Positions 35,024 to 42,613 of a stretch of DNA of 55,751 bases are shown in pieces. The notes below the pieces were generated by a model. The model was given only the letters and a program-made list of their open reading frames with translations. It made no database searches and was not told the origin of the DNA. This stretch comes from a candidate division WOR-1 bacterium RIFCSPLOWO2_02_FULL_46_20 (lineage in GTDB: Bacteria; Margulisbacteria; WOR-1; O2-12-FULL-45-9): positions 1 to 55,751 of the forward strand of contig METP01000046.1 in NCBI GenBank assembly GCA_001771365.1, written 5' to 3'. How positions within the stretch are numbered: position 1 is the first letter of the stretch; the number at the start of each line of letters is the position of its first letter. The position numbers were made by a program, and so were the translations under genes.

Positions 35024-35054
35024 CGGACTAAAGTCCCCACATTTTAATGTGGGG
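35024..35054 (-). repeat. Paired palindromes between protease and hypA genes
   Basis: GGACT-AA-AGTCC (35024-35035) is joined to CCCCACATT-TT-AATGTGGGG (35035-35054). The second is related to the palindrome inside rpe. On the hydrogenase mRNA these would form hairpins between the protease and hypA genes and could affect RNA stability or downstream expression. Confidence 0.65.
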
Positions 35055-35057
35055 TCG

Positions 35058-35516
35058 CTATCTTTCCAAGATTGTACTGGTGATTTCATCCACAATTTTT
35101 TTAACCTCCGGGCTTAAGCCCTCTCCCCAACCAACATTTTTTGGTTGTACGCCCAGAAAATATACCGTAGCTTTGGTGTCTTCCTCAATGACCCTGGCAA
35201 TTATTTTTAAAGGGAAGGCGTGGGTGCTCAAGGTTGTGTCCGGGATGTGTTCGTTGGGTATTATCCGCGTTGCCCCAGCCTCCCCTCCAAAATCAGCCGC
35301 GTCAATAATTACCACTTTCTTTGGTTTTTTTGAAACCGCTTCTTCAATAATATTTTCCGGTTTGTTGCCCGCATTAATAATTGGACATTGGATATTGGAA
35401 ATTCGACATTTCTTAAAGATGTGGGGACCAAGTCCGTCGTCAGAGCGCAAATCGTTGCCAACTGTGATTATTAATTCAGCGGTTTGGAGTAAATTTTTAA
35501 GGTCAGCGGTTAACAA
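35058..35516 (-). CDS. Hydrogenase maturation protease (HycI/HyaD family)
   Basis: A 152-residue endopeptidase that trims the C-terminus of the [NiFe] large subunit after nickel insertion. Visible motifs are TVGNDLRSDDGLGP (nickel-sensing acidic residue), VVIIDAADFGG, and LSTHAFPLKIIARVIEE followed by VYFLGVQPKNVGWGEGLSPEV. The last block fits the HycI-like branch used by group 3 and 4 enzymes. The start overlaps the end of the large subunit gene, its expected substrate. Confidence 0.9.
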   Translation of the reverse strand: MLTADLKNLLQTAELIITVGNDLRSDDGLGPHIFKKCRISNIQCPIINAGNKPENIIEEAVSKKPKKVVIIDAADFGGEAGATRIIPNEHIPDTTLSTHAFPLKIIARVIEEDTKATVYFLGVQPKNVGWGEGLSPEVKKIVDEITSTILER

Positions 35517-36813
35517 ACTTCACGTCCAGGAAGTGAGCCGAGCAGGAGAGGCATGGGTCGTAGGCCCGAATTAACATTTCCAGGGCCAACGTGATCTCTT
35601 CGTCTGTTTTGTTAAGGATTTCCGGCACGAGCTTTTTCATGTCGTGTTCCATATTGTTAATGTTTTGGCCGGTTGGAATAATACAATTGGCTTTTGCTAT
35701 GATCCCCTTGTCGTCAACCTCATAATTGTGGTAAAGAATCCCGCGGGGGACCTCAACCGCGCCAACGCCAGAGCCGGCTTTGACCGGGATCATTTTGTTT
35801 TCGTTGAGGCCGACTACAATCGCTTCGTCATGATTAATGCCTGTTTGTTTAAGTGTCTCAATAATAGCGATTGAATCTTCGAGAGAGTGGATACATTCAA
35901 TTAATTGAGCCGCGGTGTTTAAGTATGGATTAATACACTTTGGCTTGAGGCCGATAGCTTGAGCCGCTGCTTTGGCTTTGGGATGAAGCTTGTCAGCATT
36001 CAAGTTAAATCTGGCCAGGGCGCCTACGGCAAAAGAATCGCGGCTTAATTTACAATGTTTGGCGCTTGAATGCGGGACAACAAATTCGTTGGTCAGTACT
36101 TTATATTCTTTCTTGTTTTTTCTTATTCCATCAGTTGAGCCGACATCTCCCATTAACATCGGGTATTCATTGTTGTCGCTGACCAGGGCAACATACTCGG
36201 TGTCTCTTGCAAAAGCTGGAAATTTTAAGGTTGCAGCCAGCCCAACAGTAGCGTCCATGTCTGGCTTCAGGCCGTTTAACAGGTGAAGCATGTCGTCCAG
36301 GGCTTTTTCTGTCGGTAATTTTGTGAATCCACCGACAATTGATGAAATAGGATGCACATGTCGCCCAACCAAAACGTCACAAACATCGTTGCAAGTCTTT
36401 TTCATGCGCAGAGCGCGGCGCACGACCGTATTATGGCTGTTAATTAAGGGGACAAAGCTTTTTACCCCGAGTAAATCAGGGGCAACCAGGAGATAGATGT
36501 GTAGGATGTGGCTGTCCAGGTTCTCCAGATGGAGCAAGAGCTTTCTTAATTTTATTGTTTGCTCTGATGGAATAAATCCAATCGCATCTTCAGCCGCCTG
36601 GATCGAGGCCAGGGTGTGGCCGCAGGCGCAGATCCCGCAGATCCTTGAAGTAATGTGCTGTGCCTCAAAGATTGATCTTCCTTGGAGCATCCCTTCAAAA
36701 AAACGAGGAGCTTCGACAATTTGTAGCTGGCAGGTTTCTAATTTGCCTTCTTTAACATTAACAACGATATTGCCATGCCCTTCAACTCTGGTTAAATATT
36801 CTACATTGACCAT
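35503..36813 (-). CDS. Group 3b-type [NiFe] hydrogenase large (alpha) subunit
   Basis: The catalytic subunit carries the NiFe(CN)2CO site. L1 motif RVEGHGN and RICGICACGH give the first cysteine pair, and DPCLSCSAH near the C-terminus gives the second. About nine residues (FLDVKFVNR) follow the final histidine and fit the protease-removed tail. The start at 36813 (MVNVEYLTRVEGHG) is conservative; an in-frame GTG at 36831, about ten bases after GGGGAG, would add six residues. Gene order beta-gamma-delta-alpha matches archaeal cytosolic NADP(H)-linked sulfhydrogenases. Confidence 0.95.
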   Translation of the reverse strand: MVNVEYLTRVEGHGNIVVNVKEGKLETCQLQIVEAPRFFEGMLQGRSIFEAQHITSRICGICACGHTLASIQAAEDAIGFIPSEQTIKLRKLLLHLENLDSHILHIYLLVAPDLLGVKSFVPLINSHNTVVRRALRMKKTCNDVCDVLVGRHVHPISSIVGGFTKLPTEKALDDMLHLLNGLKPDMDATVGLAATLKFPAFARDTEYVALVSDNNEYPMLMGDVGSTDGIRKNKKEYKVLTNEFVVPHSSAKHCKLSRDSFAVGALARFNLNADKLHPKAKAAAQAIGLKPKCINPYLNTAAQLIECIHSLEDSIAIIETLKQTGINHDEAIVVGLNENKMIPVKAGSGVGAVEVPRGILYHNYEVDDKGIIAKANCIIPTGQNINNMEHDMKKLVPEILNKTDEEITLALEMLIRAYDPCLSCSAHFLDVKFVNR

Positions 36814-36823
36814 TACGTTTCTT

Positions 36824-37573
36824 TTACTCACGATTATCATTCTCCCCACATTTATTGTACATATTCATTTTATTGGCAATTAAGTCAACGGAGAGACTGT
36901 ATTTTTCTAGAATATCCTTGGCCCCTTTGGTGTTGGGGTTGGAGACCAGGCCACGGCAACCATAGCAAATGTTGCCGTGGTTTATGCACCAGGAGTTGCA
37001 GCCGGCCCGGGTGATTGGTCCCAAGCAGGCCACCCCCCGCTCATACAGGCAGATGTTTTCATTTAACTTACACTCAACGCAAACCGCATTGTCTGGCACG
37101 GGGCGGGGGAGCCCGGCTAAAAAGGCCTTTAAGACCGCAACAACTTCCGGTAAATACACAGGGCAGCCGGGGATAACATAATCAACTTTAACCACTTGAT
37201 GGATGGCTTTTGTTTCTACGGTAGGGAAGAAATTGGCATCTTTACCGTAAACACTTTTGCGGATATCTTCCAGTTTATAATTATTTTTCATACCGTTAAC
37301 TCCGCCAATGGCGGCGCATGAGCCGTAAGCGACGAGGGTCTTTGTGCGAGCTCTTAGTCTTTTAATATGTTCGATAGCCTGCGGGGTGGTAATGCTGCCC
37401 TCGACAAATACGACATCGAATTCGCCAACCCATTTTTCTGACATTACTTCGCGGAATTCAACAACATCAATAGCCCCCAGCACGTCCAGCAGCAATTCGC
37501 CCATATTGGCTATTTGCAGCTGACAGCCTTCACAGCAAGCAAAATCAAAAAAACTTACCTTTGGTTTATTCAT
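36824..37573 (-). CDS. [NiFe] hydrogenase small (delta) subunit
   Basis: A 249-residue electron-transfer subunit. The proximal cluster ligands lie in FACCEGCQ, GSCAAIGG and PGCP; further cysteines in CVECKLNENICLYERGVACLGPITRAGC and CYGCRGLVSNPN bind medial and distal clusters. There is no twin-arginine signal, so the enzyme is cytoplasmic, as expected for group 3. The large-subunit start region overlaps or abuts its stop. Confidence 0.95.
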   Translation of the reverse strand: MNKPKVSFFDFACCEGCQLQIANMGELLLDVLGAIDVVEFREVMSEKWVGEFDVVFVEGSITTPQAIEHIKRLRARTKTLVAYGSCAAIGGVNGMKNNYKLEDIRKSVYGKDANFFPTVETKAIHQVVKVDYVIPGCPVYLPEVVAVLKAFLAGLPRPVPDNAVCVECKLNENICLYERGVACLGPITRAGCNSWCINHGNICYGCRGLVSNPNTKGAKDILEKYSLSVDLIANKMNMYNKCGENDNRE

Positions 37574-37574
37574 T

Positions 37575-38402
37575 TTATATGGCCCCGCCTATGGCTTTGA
37601 CTTTTTCGTAAGTAAAGACCGGCCCGTCCTGGCAGCAGTAGGTGTTGCCAATCTGGCAATGGCCGCATTTACCCAAACCGCACTTCATGTGTCGCTCGAG
37701 TGAAATCAAAATTTGACGTTCGGGGATGTTTTTATCCAGGAGCTTCATAATAACGAATTTGTACATTATCGGCGGGCCAACTACTACCGCAAATGTCCGT
37801 TCCGAATCAAGCGTTACGCCAGGAATGAGCGAGGTGATCAGGCCGACGTTGCCCTTCCAGTCCGGATCGGCCTTATCAACCGTGCAATTGAAATTAACAT
37901 CCAGTCTTTCCTTCCAACCAGCTAACTCCTCGTGAAAGAGCATTTCTTTGGGGTTTCTGCAACCAAGTAAAATGTCGACCTTGCCAAAGTTTTTGCGGTT
38001 GCCTATTACAAAATTGATTAGCGAGCGCAGAGGGACAATGCCCAAACCGCCGGCGACAAAAAGAAGATCATTACCCTCTAAAATTCTGACCGGGAAGCCC
38101 TGACCAAAAGGGCCGCGGATGCCGACCTCGTCTCCGGCTTTCAATTTGTGCAGCGCTCCGGTTAATTTTCCGACCTTTCTGACAACCAGCTCAAAAGAAC
38201 CTTGTTTAGTAGGGGAAGAGGAGACAGAGAGAGGAGCTTCGCCAATACCTAAAAGAGAGACTTCTACAAATTGGCCCGGGGCATGGCTTAAGTCCTCTCC
38301 CGGCAGTGCAATTTCAAACATCTTTTCCATGGATGTCATCTGTTTAACGCTTAGTATCTTGCCTATTTTAATTTGGTAAGGCGATTTTGTATTCATATTC
38401 AA
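37575..38402 (-). CDS. Hydrogenase diaphorase (gamma) subunit
   Basis: A 275-residue FAD and NAD(P)-binding subunit of the ferredoxin-NADP reductase family, passing electrons between NAD(P)H and the iron-sulfur chain. It shows the FAD site around PGQFVEVSLLG and APLSVSSSP, nucleotide site VAGGLGIVPLRSLI and VVVGPPIMYK, and C-terminal [2Fe-2S] cysteines in MKCGLGKCGHCQIGNTYCC. It is related to AsrB of sulfite reductase. The start overlaps the beta subunit stop by four bases. Confidence 0.93.
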   Translation of the reverse strand: MNMNTKSPYQIKIGKILSVKQMTSMEKMFEIALPGEDLSHAPGQFVEVSLLGIGEAPLSVSSSPTKQGSFELVVRKVGKLTGALHKLKAGDEVGIRGPFGQGFPVRILEGNDLLFVAGGLGIVPLRSLINFVIGNRKNFGKVDILLGCRNPKEMLFHEELAGWKERLDVNFNCTVDKADPDWKGNVGLITSLIPGVTLDSERTFAVVVGPPIMYKFVIMKLLDKNIPERQILISLERHMKCGLGKCGHCQIGNTYCCQDGPVFTYEKVKAIGGAI

Positions 38403-39493
38403 AATGTTGCCGGCTTTTCGGCAATGGTACTTTGGCGGCCGGCGTTTGGGTTCTCCATCCCCTGTTCTTTAATTAAACTTACCAGGGTTTCTTTTAAATC
38501 TATTTTGGCCATACAGGCTCTGCTACAACGGCCGCAACCTGTGCAGAAAAACCGGGAAAATTTTTCTATCGGAAACCTAAATTTTCGGTAATAGCGATGT
38601 CTTTGGCGAGCGCCGCGCTCTTTACGGAAGTTTTCTCCCCCGGCGACTTTGGCAAAGGTTTCATTTTGACACGAATCCCATTGGCGGTAGCGGCGGCCGG
38701 TTGTTAAATCAAGATTGGGTTCGTCGATAACATCAAAGCAATAGCAGCTTGGGCAGACATTGGTGCAATTGCCGCAAGCCACACATCTTTTGTCTAAATC
38801 AGCCCAAACTTTACTTTGATATGATTTGTCAAATAATTCGGGGATTTTTTCGTGTTCAATCGGGATCTCGTTTTTCTCAAAGATCTCTCTTTTTTTCTGC
38901 CGTAATCGTTCCAGGGCGGCCAGGTCGGCTTTAGCTGCCAGGCTGAAAAGGTGTGATCGTTCGATGATTTTCTCACCCGCAGGAGTATTGACATGGAGAA
39001 TAAATTTGTCTCCCAGATTGGTCATAAACAGGTCGTAACCTCCGTTGGGGGTATGGTTGTGAACTAATCTGCAGCTGGCGAATCTGTCACAATAAGCATT
39101 GCATTCATAGCCAATGATGGTGATAGCATTTTTGCGGGCAAGATAGTTTTGATCTTTTGGTTTTTCAGAAAAAACCATGTTTAGGCATTGGATGCCGGCT
39201 AAATCACAGGTATGGACACCAAAGAGCGCTACTTTTTCGTGTTCAACCACCGGATCCATGTTTTGGCCTTGGGTTGTGTCGTAGGTGGCCAGGGTTTCGC
39301 GTTGGGGCATAAAGTATTTTTTAGGTGGGAGGGTGGTGGGGATATAATTAAGCGTTGCCTGGATCCCATTCTTAATTTCGGTAAAAGCGTAATTATTTAA
39401 TCCTTGCGCAACCGGAGCAACCACTTTTTGCTCCCGAGCTAAAAAGCTGATAAGATCATTAAGCTGGTTTTTGTTAAGCAGGTTATATTGCAT
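38399..39493 (-). CDS. Hydrogenase iron-sulfur (beta) subunit
   Basis: A 364-residue iron-sulfur protein related to AsrA and archaeal HydB. Two [4Fe-4S] motifs are seen: CVACGNCTNVCPSCYC and CTGCGRCSRACMAK. The N-terminal part has additional conserved cysteines (GVHTCDLAGIQCLN, GYECNAYCDRFASC). It is the first gene of the operon. The start at 39493 (MQYNLLNKNQL) is chosen because the longer frame runs back through the promoter and the operator. Confidence 0.92.
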   Translation of the reverse strand: MQYNLLNKNQLNDLISFLAREQKVVAPVAQGLNNYAFTEIKNGIQATLNYIPTTLPPKKYFMPQRETLATYDTTQGQNMDPVVEHEKVALFGVHTCDLAGIQCLNMVFSEKPKDQNYLARKNAITIIGYECNAYCDRFASCRLVHNHTPNGGYDLFMTNLGDKFILHVNTPAGEKIIERSHLFSLAAKADLAALERLRQKKREIFEKNEIPIEHEKIPELFDKSYQSKVWADLDKRCVACGNCTNVCPSCYCFDVIDEPNLDLTTGRRYRQWDSCQNETFAKVAGGENFRKERGARQRHRYYRKFRFPIEKFSRFFCTGCGRCSRACMAKIDLKETLVSLIKEQGMENPNAGRQSTIAEKPATF

Positions 39494-39510
39494 GTCTTGT
39501 CCCAGTCGTA

Positions 39511-39528
39511 TTGTGAAAACATTCACAA
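39511..39528 (-). promoter_or_regulatory. Rex-type operator
   Basis: TTGTGAAAACATTCACAA is a perfect inverted repeat (seven-base arms, four-base centre; eight-base arms with the flanking A/T). It matches the published Rex half-site pattern TTGTGA-N6-TCACAA. It spans the predicted hydrogenase transcription start, so Rex bound at low NADH would block the promoter. Rex itself is not encoded in the window. Confidence 0.75.
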
Positions 39529-39531
39529 TAT

Positions 39532-39560
39532 ATGTTACCGTCAAAACCTTTTCGTGTCAA
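39532..39560 (-). promoter_or_regulatory. Hydrogenase operon promoter
   Basis: Minus-strand TTGACA (39555-39560), a 17-base spacer and TAACAT (39532-39537). The start point falls near 39525, inside the Rex operator, leaving a leader of about 32 bases and a weak GGGA ribosome site before the ATG at 39493. Confidence 0.7.
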
Positions 39561-39593
39561 TCCCATTCTATATTAAATTGCCCCTATAGTTCA

Positions 39594-39608
39594 ACCCAAC
39601 CTTTGGGT
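39594..39608. promoter_or_regulatory. Inverted repeat between divergent promoters
   Basis: ACCCAA-CCT-TTGGGT lies just upstream of the -35 box of the plus-strand redox operon. It could bind a dimeric regulator; the binding protein is unknown. Confidence 0.35.
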
Positions 39609-39612
39609 CGGC

Positions 39613-39640
39613 TTGATATTTTGGTTTTATCTGGTAAAAT
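39613..39640 (+). promoter_or_regulatory. Promoter of the small redox operon
   Basis: TTGATA (39613-39618), a 16-base spacer and TAAAAT (39635-39640), followed by GGAGAG and the ATG at 39650. Confidence 0.55.
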
Positions 39641-39649
39641 GGAGAGACT

Positions 39650-39853
39650 ATGGGTGAAGAAAATAAGCCAATTACAAAGGACATGACGGTTAACGATGCG
39701 CTAAAGCTAAAGCCCCAGATCGCCGGTATTTTAATGTCTAAGGGGATGCACTGCCTGGGCTGTACCGTTGCTCAAGGCGAAACCGTTGGTCAGGCCGCGG
39801 AAGTGCATGGCCAGGATGCGGATCAGCTGGTTAGAGAATTAAACGAGGCTTAA
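39650..39853 (+). CDS. DUF1858 domain redox-disulfide protein
   Basis: A 67-residue protein of the DUF1858 / hybrid-cluster-protein-associated type, recognised by TVNDALKLKPQIAGILMSKGMHCLGCTVAQGETV with a CxxC pair. Members occur beside redox enzymes in anaerobes and may act in disulfide or metal-cluster chemistry; the exact role is unknown. It opens a plus-strand operon divergent from the hydrogenase. Confidence 0.8.
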   Translation: MGEENKPITKDMTVNDALKLKPQIAGILMSKGMHCLGCTVAQGETVGQAAEVHGQDADQLVRELNEA

Positions 39854-39858
39854 TTATT

Positions 39859-40095
39859 ATGTCATCATGGCACTGTCCTATATGCGAAAACAAGATTGAT
39901 CTCCGGCATCAACCCCAAAAGGGCGAGAGGATCACCTGTCAAAACTGCTACGCTCAATTGGCTTTTTATGAGCATAAGCATAAGATTGTTATAGGCTGCG
40001 CTATTTGTAAAGAATCGATTTTTGATCCGACTGGCTGTGGCGAATGTGAGCGGCGCCATGAGAAGAAAAGAATCCTGGAAGAGGGGCGGCTATGA
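39859..40095 (+). CDS. Small zinc-ribbon protein
   Basis: A 78-residue protein with four cysteine pairs: CPIC (residues 6-9), CQNC, CAIC and CGEC, the last followed by ERRHEKKRILEEGRL. Pairs one and two resemble a LysW/zinc-ribbon fold. It may bind zinc or an iron-sulfur cluster. The stop overlaps the glutaredoxin start (ATGA). Confidence 0.65.
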   Translation: MSSWHCPICENKIDLRHQPQKGERITCQNCYAQLAFYEHKHKIVIGCAICKESIFDPTGCGECERRHEKKRILEEGRL

Positions 40096-40328
40096 GTAAA
40101 ATTGTTAAGATATATTCCACTCCCATCTGTCCTTATTGTAAAATGGCCAAGCAATATCTTACGGAAAACAACATTCCCTTTGAAGACGTCGATGTTGCCT
40201 CAAATCAGACAGCGACCCGGGAGATGATCTCAAAATCAAGCCAAATGGGGGTTCCCGTCTTTGATATTGATGGCCAGATCATTGTTGGATTTGATAAAAC
40301 AAAAATCAAACAGCTTTTGGGAATTTAA
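40092..40328 (+). CDS. Glutaredoxin-like protein
   Basis: A 78-residue thioredoxin-fold protein with the dithiol active site CPYC in YSTPICPYCKMAKQYL, cis-proline motif GVPVFDIDG and C-terminal GFDKTKIKQLLGI. It resembles NrdH/glutaredoxin family redoxins and likely reduces disulfides in partner proteins. It sits between the zinc-ribbon and a ferredoxin gene. Confidence 0.9.
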   Translation: MSKIVKIYSTPICPYCKMAKQYLTENNIPFEDVDVASNQTATREMISKSSQMGVPVFDIDGQIIVGFDKTKIKQLLGI

Positions 40329-40339
40329 GGAGTAATTAA

Positions 40340-40516
40340 ATGGCAGTTACGATTGATCAAGGGTTATGTTCTGGCTGTGGTATTTGTGTGGACCTTTGTC
40401 CCGAGATTTTTGGTTGGGGAGCAGACAATAAGGCGATTGTTATCAAGCAAGAGAGGGAAGATTCCAATATTGAAGAAGTAGCTGACCAATGTCCAACCGA
40501 GGCAATTGAAGTTTAG
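40340..40516 (+). CDS. Small ferredoxin
   Basis: A 58-residue ferredoxin (MAVTIDQGLCSGCGICVDLC) with CxxCxxCxxxCP near the N-terminus and a final CPTEAIEV, which gives one [4Fe-4S] cluster as in monocluster ferredoxins. A GGAG site lies ten bases upstream. The TAG stop overlaps the GTG start of the transporter. Confidence 0.9.
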   Translation: MAVTIDQGLCSGCGICVDLCPEIFGWGADNKAIVIKQEREDSNIEEVADQCPTEAIEV

Positions 40517-41844
40517 TGAATTTTCCTAGAAAATTAGCTTATAGTTTTGGTGCTATAGCTACTACCCTGTCTTATCAGGCCTTTGCCACGTATATTATCT
40601 TCTTTTACGTTGATATTGTGAAACTCCCGGCTTATCTGGCGGCTATTGCCATGATGATCTATGCGGTTTGGAATGCTATTAATGATCCTTTGGTTGGCTA
40701 TCTTTCTGACCATACGCACTCCAAGTGGGGCAGGAGAATCCCCTACATTGCTTTTGGCGCTATTCCGTTTGGCCTAGTCTATTTCTTTCTTTGGATCCCT
40801 CCTTTTACTGATATTGGCCAGGTTATCCCGCTTTTTCTATATTTTCTTTTCTGTATTTGTTTTTTTGACGGTTTTTATACAATTACCGTTCTTAATTGGT
40901 CCTCGCTTTATCCAGAGATGTTTCCCAGCTTAAAGGAACGTTCTCAGGTTAGTGCTTTTAGACAAACTTTTGGAATGTTGGGGTTGCTTCTGGGCATCGC
41001 TGTTCCTCCAATTATCTATGGCGCGGTGGGGTGGGGGATGATGGGCGCTATCTTTGGGGCAATTATCTCTTTTTCATTATTGATTTCTCTTTGGGGGAGC
41101 AAAGAGCATGCTGTATACAGCAAGGAAAAGCAGTTGGCTCTGTGGCCCTCTATTAAGGCGACTTTTAAAAATCGCTCCTTTTTAACTTTTGTCTTTTCAA
41201 ATTTATTTGTACAATACACATTTATCATGGTTTTGGCGTCGATCCCATTTTTTGCTAAATATGTTTTAGATATCGGTTCTTATGAGACCGCGGCAATTTT
41301 AGCGGCAGCCCTTGTTGCGGCCATTCCCATGTTGTATCTTTGGGAGTTTTTTACCAATCGGTTTGGGGCCAAGGAATGTTTTATGGCCAGCATTATGCTG
41401 ATGGGGGCTTCTTTAATCCCCTTATTTTTTGTTCAGACTTTTTTGGCCTGTCTTATCAGCGCTGTATTTATTGGTATCGGTTTAGCCGGCTTTATTTTAA
41501 TTGCTGATATTATTATTTCAGAAGTAATTGACGAAGATGAGACAAAAACCGGTACGCGCAGGGAAGGTATCTATTTTGGCGTCAACACTTTTGTGGCACG
41601 TTTTGCCATTGCCTTAGAAGCAGCCAGTATGGGTTTAATCTTTTCCCTGACGGGATATAATCCATATGTGTATACTCAGCCGGCATCGTTTTTATCCGGG
41701 CTCAGGTGGCTCATCGCCGGTTTTCCGCTTGTGGCGCTGATTTTTGCTTTTGTGATATTATGGTTTTTCCCGTTGTCCGGCAGGAGGCTGGAAAAGATGG
41801 AAGCTAATGTTGAAAAAATTCATATTAAAAAGGGGGTGAATTAG
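40516..41844 (+). CDS. GPH family (MelB-like) cation symporter
   Basis: A 442-residue transporter with about twelve membrane segments. The N-terminus (LAYSFGAIATTLSYQAFATYIIFFY), AVWNAINDPLVGYLSDHTHSKWGRR and the midpoint pattern fit the glycoside-pentoside-hexuronide cation symporter family. The conserved aspartate in NDPLVG is the usual coupling site. It uses a GTG start coupled to the ferredoxin stop. The substrate is not evident, and its place between two ferredoxin genes is unusual for a sugar carrier. Confidence 0.85.
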   Translation: MNFPRKLAYSFGAIATTLSYQAFATYIIFFYVDIVKLPAYLAAIAMMIYAVWNAINDPLVGYLSDHTHSKWGRRIPYIAFGAIPFGLVYFFLWIPPFTDIGQVIPLFLYFLFCICFFDGFYTITVLNWSSLYPEMFPSLKERSQVSAFRQTFGMLGLLLGIAVPPIIYGAVGWGMMGAIFGAIISFSLLISLWGSKEHAVYSKEKQLALWPSIKATFKNRSFLTFVFSNLFVQYTFIMVLASIPFFAKYVLDIGSYETAAILAAALVAAIPMLYLWEFFTNRFGAKECFMASIMLMGASLIPLFFVQTFLACLISAVFIGIGLAGFILIADIIISEVIDEDETKTGTRREGIYFGVNTFVARFAIALEAASMGLIFSLTGYNPYVYTQPASFLSGLRWLIAGFPLVALIFAFVILWFFPLSGRRLEKMEANVEKIHIKKGVN

Positions 41845-42033
41845 ATGGCAGCTGGCCAAAAAGCGGTAATTAACGAAGAACTTTGCACGGGTTGTGGAAT
41901 CTGTGTTGATGTCTGCTCACAAAAAGTGTTGGAAATGGTTGATGATGTTGCGAAGCTGGTGAAGCCCGAGGCTTGTGACGGAAACGGCGAATGCGTAGAA
42001 GCTTGTCCCGTTGCGTGTATCTCTCTTAAATAA
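41845..42033 (+). CDS. Ferredoxin, two-cluster type
   Basis: A 62-residue ferredoxin. The first motif CTGCGICVDVC is standard; the second is spaced CDGNGECVEACPVAC, with five rather than two residues between its first cysteines, seen in some anaerobe ferredoxins. It directly follows the transporter stop with a GGGGGTGA region upstream. It ends the operon, before a strong terminator. Confidence 0.88.
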   Translation: MAAGQKAVINEELCTGCGICVDVCSQKVLEMVDDVAKLVKPEACDGNGECVEACPVACISLK

Positions 42034-42041
42034 TATCTTTG

Positions 42042-42097
42042 CCCCTACTTGCCTGCCCGCCTCGGCGGGCCTGCCGGTGGGTAGGGGGTTTTCTTTT
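42042..42097 (+). terminator. Rho-independent terminator built on a palindromic repeat
   Basis: Outer arms CCCCTAC (42042-42048) and GTAGGGG (42081-42087) enclose an inner GCCCGC-CTCG-GCGGGC stem and are followed by a T-rich run (42089-42097). The G+C-rich inner part resembles the palindromes found in coding regions, so a dispersed repeat seems to serve as the terminator. Confidence 0.75.
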
Positions 42098-42103
42098 AGC
42101 CTC

Positions 42104-42233
42104 TGTCGTAATCACGACACTTATTAGCCGACGACTAACGGCTTACAACTGACAACCACCTCCAATTTGCCTGTTATTATAATAAAAAATAGTTTTTTAT
42201 TGTCGGTTGATAGATGGTAATTAAATTGCTACC
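42104..42233 (+). repeat. Structured intergenic element, copy B (upstream of yraN/comM)
   Basis: Homologue of the element at 7604-7782. It shares the start hairpin TGTCGTAATCACGACA, the central CTTACAACT and ATTATTATAA blocks and the end GGTAATTAAATTGCTACC (42216-42233). It also forms AATAAAAAA-TAG-TTTTTTATT. It is 49 bases shorter than copy A, matching the lack of the two extra palindromes. It ends right at a TATGAT box in front of yraN. Confidence 0.55.
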
Positions 42234-42239
42234 TATGAT
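42234..42239 (+). promoter_or_regulatory. Possible -10 box of yraN, leaderless
   Basis: TATGAT lies five bases before the yraN ATG at 42245; no ribosome binding site is visible. It repeats the arrangement in front of radA. Confidence 0.35.
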
Positions 42240-42244
42240 GTGGT

Positions 42245-42613
42245 ATGGGATTAGAAAGTTATCAACTAGGTAAACAAGGTGAAGAGATTGCGGAAAAGTA
42301 TCTACTTCAGCAAGGCTATGAGATCCTCGAAAGGAATTTCCATTCGCAACAGGGTGAAATAGATATAATAGCCAAGCATAAGGGTTTCTTGATTTTTGTT
42401 GAGGTCAAAAGTTATTCTTATAGAAGTTATGGTTCTCCGGTTGGTGCGGTAGGAAAAGGCAAAAAACAGAGTATCATCCACGCGGCTCAAGCCTACCTGT
42501 ATAAAGACAAGATTAAGAACATATATTCTCGTTTTGATGTGCTGACTATTTATAGAAAGTACGATGGCCAGACAATAATTGAACACTACAAGGATGCCTT
42601 TTATGTTAGTTAA
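42245..42613 (+). CDS. yraN: YraN family (UPF0102) nuclease-like protein
   Basis: A 122-residue protein of the UPF0102 family with a PD-(D/E)xK-like core: GKQGEEIAEKYLLQQGYEILERNF, GEIDIIAKHKGFLIFVEVKSY (D, E and K of the motif). It is usually found next to comM or rnhB and its role in DNA processing is not settled. Its end overlaps the comM start by 11 bases. Confidence 0.92.
   Translation: MGLESYQLGKQGEEIAEKYLLQQGYEILERNFHSQQGEIDIIAKHKGFLIFVEVKSYSYRSYGSPVGAVGKGKKQSIIHAAQAYLYKDKIKNIYSRFDVLTIYRKYDGQTIIEHYKDAFYVS

Noticed and set aside
39494-39544. Longer start of the hydrogenase beta subunit
   Set aside because: The extra codons cover the operator and promoter, so they cannot be translated from the predicted transcript.
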